Shown in pieces: positions 35,811 through 38,183 of a stretch of 38,183 bases of DNA. This DNA is from Aeromonas allosaccharophila (GTDB taxonomy: Bacteria; Pseudomonadota; Gammaproteobacteria; Enterobacterales; Aeromonadaceae), in the NCBI RefSeq assembly GCF_000819685.1, contig NZ_CDBR01000098.1, forward strand, positions 1 to 38,183, read 5' to 3'. Under the pieces are notes generated by a model that worked only from the letters and a program-made list of their open reading frames with translations, searched no databases and was not told where the DNA came from. Each line of letters begins with the position of its first letter. Positions within the stretch are counted from its first letter, which is position 1. A program made the position numbers and the translations under genes.

Positions 35811-36407
35811 GTGACAAGCGAAATCAAACTGATCGTCGGACTGGGCAACCCCGGCCCGGAATATGCCAAGACCCGCCACAACGCGGGCACCTGGTATGTG
35901 GAGCAACTGGCCCGCTGGCACAATGTCAGCCTGCGTGAAGAACCCAAATTCTTCGGCCATACTGCCCGCATTCTGGTCGAGGGGCAGGATGTGCGGCTGC
36001 TCATCCCGAACACCTATATGAACCTCTCTGGCAAGGCGGTGGCCGCACTGGCGCGTTTTTATCAGATTGAGCCGGAAGCGATGCTGGTTGCCCATGACGA
36101 ACTGGATCTGCCGCCAGGCATCGCCAAGTTCAAGCAGGGTGGTGGTCATGGCGGCCATAACGGCCTCAAGGACATCATCGCCAGGATGGGCAACAACAAT
36201 AACTTTTTCCGGCTGCGTCTCGGGATCGGCCATCCCGGCAGCAAAGAGCAGGTGGCAGGCTTCGTCCTGACCAAGGCTCCCAGCAGTGAACAGAGCCTGA
36301 TCGACGCCGCACTGGATGAATCCCTGCGCGCCACCGATATCCTGTTCAAACAAGATATGACCAAGGCCATGAATCGCTTGCACAGCTTCAAGGCTGAAAA
36401 GGTATAA
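35811..36407 (+). CDS. pth: Peptidyl-tRNA hydrolase
   Basis: A 198-residue enzyme that frees tRNA from stalled peptidyl-tRNA. Starting at GTG 35811 gives [15 protein letters not shown], which aligns with the E. coli start. His23 in TRHNAGTW is the catalytic base, Asp96 in [10 protein letters not shown] orients it, and Asn13, Asn71 and Asn117 line the site. Translation cannot start upstream in the open frame before 35758 because the promoter lies there. A GTG at 35796 is a weaker choice. The ribosome site is poor. It is followed after 116 bases by ychF, a conserved pairing. Confidence 0.95.
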   Translation: MTSEIKLIVGLGNPGPEYAKTRHNAGTWYVEQLARWHNVSLREEPKFFGHTARILVEGQDVRLLIPNTYMNLSGKAVAALARFYQIEPEAMLVAHDELDLPPGIAKFKQGGGHGGHNGLKDIIARMGNNNNFFRLRLGIGHPGSKEQVAGFVLTKAPSSEQSLIDAALDESLRATDILFKQDMTKAMNRLHSFKAEKV

Positions 36408-36523
36408 GTCGGTTTGACCCTGTACGGGCATTGTGCCGGTGCATGAGCAACGACCAGAACAAGCATGACATGGGCCGCCTGCGGGCGACCCCCAACAGCA
36501 TCCATCAAGTAAGGTAACAATCC

Positions 36524-37615
36524 ATGGGTTTTAAATGCGGTATCGTGGGCCTGCCCAATGTAGGCAAATCCACCCTGTTCAACGCGCTGACCAAGGCCGG
36601 TATCGAAGCCGCCAACTTCCCGTTCTGCACCATCGAGCCAAACACCGGTGTGGTCCCGATGCCGGATCCCCGCCTCGATCAGCTGGCTGCCATCATCAAT
36701 CCGCAGCGCGTTGTGCCGACCACCATGGAATTCGTCGACATCGCAGGCTTGGTTGCCGGCGCCTCCAAGGGCGAAGGTCTGGGCAACCAGTTCCTGGCCA
36801 ACATCCGTGAAACCGAAGCGATCGGCCACGTGGTGCGCTGCTTCGATGACGAGAACATCATTCACGTTGCCGGCAAGGTCTCTCCGGCTGACGATATCGA
36901 AGTGATCAACACCGAGCTGGCCCTGTCGGATCTGGACGCCTGCGAGCGCGCCATTCACCGCCAGTCCAAGCGCGCCAAAGGCGGCGACAAGGATGCCAAG
37001 CTGGAAGTGGAAGTGCTGGAGAAGATCCTCGTCGCGCTGGAAAACGGTCAGATGATCCGTGGTCTGAAGCTGGATAAAGAAGAGCTGGCCGCCGTGAGCC
37101 ACCTCAACTTCCTGACCCTGAAACCCACCATGTATATCGCCAACGTGGCGGAAGACGGTTTCGAGAACAACCCCTACCTCGACAAGGTGCGTGAAATCGC
37201 CGCCGCCGAGAACGCGGTCGTGGTCGTGGTCTGCTGCGCCATTGAAGCGGACATCGCCGAGCTGGACGACGAAGATCGCGCCGAGTTCATGGCTGACCTT
37301 GGCATCGAAGAGCCGGGTCTGAACCGCGTTATCCGCTCCGGTTACGAGCTGCTCAACCTGCAGACCTACTTCACCGCCGGTGTGAAAGAGGTGCGTGCCT
37401 GGACCATCCCGGTCGGTGCCACGGCCCCGCAAGCGGCTGGCAAGATCCACACCGACTTTGAAAAAGGCTTTATTCGCGCCCAAACCATCGCCTTTGAAGA
37501 CTTTATCAACTACAAGGGTGAGCAAGGCGCCAAGGAAGCGGGCAAGATGCGCGCTGAAGGGAAAGATTACATCGTCAAAGATGGCGATATCATGAATTTC
37601 CTGTTCAACGTCTAA
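36524..37615 (+). CDS. ychF: YchF, redox-regulated ATPase of the Obg family
   Basis: A 363-residue P-loop ATPase. G1 is GLPNVGKST (9-17), followed by an Obg-type domain and a C-terminal TGS domain. The usual NKxD specificity motif is replaced by NVAE, which explains the preference for ATP over GTP in YchF. The protein binds ribosomes and negatively affects the oxidative stress response in E. coli. AAGG precedes ATG 36524 by eight bases. A strong terminator follows. Confidence 0.96.
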   Translation: MGFKCGIVGLPNVGKSTLFNALTKAGIEAANFPFCTIEPNTGVVPMPDPRLDQLAAIINPQRVVPTTMEFVDIAGLVAGASKGEGLGNQFLANIRETEAIGHVVRCFDDENIIHVAGKVSPADDIEVINTELALSDLDACERAIHRQSKRAKGGDKDAKLEVEVLEKILVALENGQMIRGLKLDKEELAAVSHLNFLTLKPTMYIANVAEDGFENNPYLDKVREIAAAENAVVVVVCCAIEADIAELDDEDRAEFMADLGIEEPGLNRVIRSGYELLNLQTYFTAGVKEVRAWTIPVGATAPQAAGKIHTDFEKGFIRAQTIAFEDFINYKGEQGAKEAGKMRAEGKDYIVKDGDIMNFLFNV

Positions 37616-37622
37616 TCCCATG

Positions 37623-37652
37623 ACAGGCCAGCATTTGCTGGCCTGTTTTTTA
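37623..37652 (+). terminator. Rho-independent terminator of ychF
   Basis: ACAGGCCAGCA / TGCTGGCCTGT hairpin followed by a run of six T. Confidence 0.93.
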
Positions 37653-37657
37653 TCTGT

Positions 37658-37673
37658 CATTGCCCGGGCAATG
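37658..37673. repeat. Perfect 16-bp palindrome after ychF
   Basis: CATTGCCCGGGCAATG is fully self-complementary. It lies 6 bases behind the ychF terminator and about 100 bases before the tRNA promoter. Role unknown. Confidence 0.45.
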
Positions 37674-37775
37674 ATGGCTATGTCTTAAAAAAAACCAGAT
37701 TGTTGGGCTTTTGCGCAACAGAGGCCAATAACTGGTCAAACGCACTCAAATTGCGTTTTTCTGGCAAAAAAAGGG

Positions 37776-37804
37776 TTGACGCCCCAGAGCCAGATACGCA
37801 TAAT
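37776..37804 (+). promoter_or_regulatory. Strong promoter of the tRNA array
   Basis: TTGACG (37776-37781) and CATAAT (37799-37804) are 17 bases apart. A GC-rich discriminator (TCGGCCCGC) follows, the mark of a stringently controlled stable-RNA promoter. The -10 lies about 45 bases before the first tRNA. Confidence 0.88.
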
Positions 37805-37849
37805 TCGGCCCGCACGGTGACGAGGCAACGACTCATCGGAAGCAAGGTT

Positions 37850-37926
37850 GGCTATGTAGCTCAGTTGGTTAGAGCATCGCACTCATAATGCGGGGGTCAC
37901 AGGTTCGAATCCCGTCATAGCCACCA
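37850..37926 (+). tRNA. tRNA-Met, elongator (anticodon CAT)
   Basis: A 77-base tRNA with encoded CCA. Acceptor GGCTATG / CATAGCC, anticodon loop with CAT, T-loop TTCGAAT. The acceptor begins with a normal G-C pair, so it is an elongator, not an initiator. Confidence 0.95.
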
Positions 37927-37934
37927 TCTCTAGT

Positions 37935-38009
37935 TGGGGTATCGCCAAGCGGTAAGGCAGCGGGTTTTGATCTCGCCATCCCTAGGTTCGAATCCTAGTA
38001 CCCCAGCCA
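37935..38009 (+). tRNA. tRNA-Gln (anticodon TTG), array copy 1
   Basis: A 75-base tRNA with encoded CCA, identical to the copy at 38055 and one base different from the copy after ispE. Eight bases separate it from tRNA-Met. Confidence 0.95.
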
Positions 38010-38054
38010 TTTTTGAAGTTCTTTGCCAGTCTGGTGATTGTTGAAGAGCACTGT

Positions 38055-38129
38055 TGGGGTATCGCCAAGCGGTAAGGCAGCGGGTTTTGATCTCGCCATC
38101 CCTAGGTTCGAATCCTAGTACCCCAGCCA
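38055..38129 (+). tRNA. tRNA-Gln (anticodon TTG), array copy 2
   Basis: Same 75 bases as copy 1. A 45-base spacer separates the copies, and the spacer shows no repeat of other genes. Confidence 0.95.
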
Positions 38130-38165
38130 TTTTTACTTGTATTTGACTCACGTTGAACACAAGAC

Positions 38166-38183
38166 GGCTATGTAGCTCAGTTG
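38166..38183 (+). tRNA. Partial tRNA, probably second tRNA-Met, cut by the window end
   Basis: GGCTATGTAGCTCAGTTG is identical to the first 18 bases of the tRNA-Met at 37850. The anticodon is beyond the window, so identity is inferred. Confidence 0.7.

Noticed and set aside
36146..37660. 504-codon minus-strand frame opposite ychF
   Set aside because: Shadow of the ychF gene, which has unmistakable family motifs; it also runs through the ychF terminator.
37935..38129. Repeat element formed by two 75-base copies
   Set aside because: Both copies are complete tRNA-Gln genes and need no other explanation.

Overview
The window looks like chromosomal DNA of a gammaproteobacterium, most probably Aeromonas or a close relative. 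This is inferred from the high-GC codon use, from gene order (hemA-prfA-prmC-sirB2-sirB1-kdsA on one strand, lolB-ispE-tRNA-Gln-prs on the other, then pth-ychF), and from the strong resemblance of many proteins to enterobacterial and Vibrio housekeeping proteins. No species call was possible without a database search.

Layout. 1-660: gene-poor, lower-GC stretch with a broken Phd-like antitoxin remnant and a cluster of small repeats, possibly an island edge. 701-2312: trhP and yfhL (tRNA uridine hydroxylation protein and a 2[4Fe-4S] ferredoxin). 2369-13034: a mixed block with a DUF1090 protein, a DsrE-like protein, a globin-coupled diguanylate cyclase, two MFS exporters (MdtH-like and SetB-like), the SohB/YciK divergent pair, a LysR regulator, a MalY/PatB-type C-S lyase and a TAXI-type binding protein with a long low-complexity tail. 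13112-15508: a LysR gene divergent from a purA-like gene of a variant clade. 15563-20604: a lower-GC three-gene minus-strand operon (OM lipoprotein with glycine zipper and OmpA domain, 5-TM inner-membrane protein with long cytoplasmic tail, exported vWA-like protein), abutting the 3' stub of a GH63/YgjK-like glycosidase gene. 20705-25241: hemerythrin-like protein, ung, a periplasmic binding protein, grcA with tandem FNR boxes, dctA. 25267-30698: kdsA-sirB1-sirB2-prmC-prfA-hemA, minus strand. 30789-36407: lolB-ispE-tRNA-Gln, prs, a 5'-nucleotidase-family lipoprotein, pth. 36524-38183: ychF and the start of a Met-Gln-Gln-Met tRNA array behind a strong promoter.

How the genes work together. Much of the right half is central biology: tetrapyrrole entry and translation termination (hemA, prfA, prmC), KDO synthesis (kdsA), lipoprotein sorting (lolB), isoprenoids (ispE), PRPP (prs), tRNA recycling (pth). 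grcA and dctA fit anaerobic and C4-dicarboxylate metabolism.

The best candidate for an undescribed system is the three-gene envelope operon at 15634-19921. It has its own terminator, tight translational coupling, base composition unlike its neighbours, and sits where most of a glycosidase gene should be. Its parts suggest an envelope-spanning assembly (OM/peptidoglycan anchor, inner-membrane protein, periplasmic vWA-like partner). Its function is unknown and nothing here proves one.
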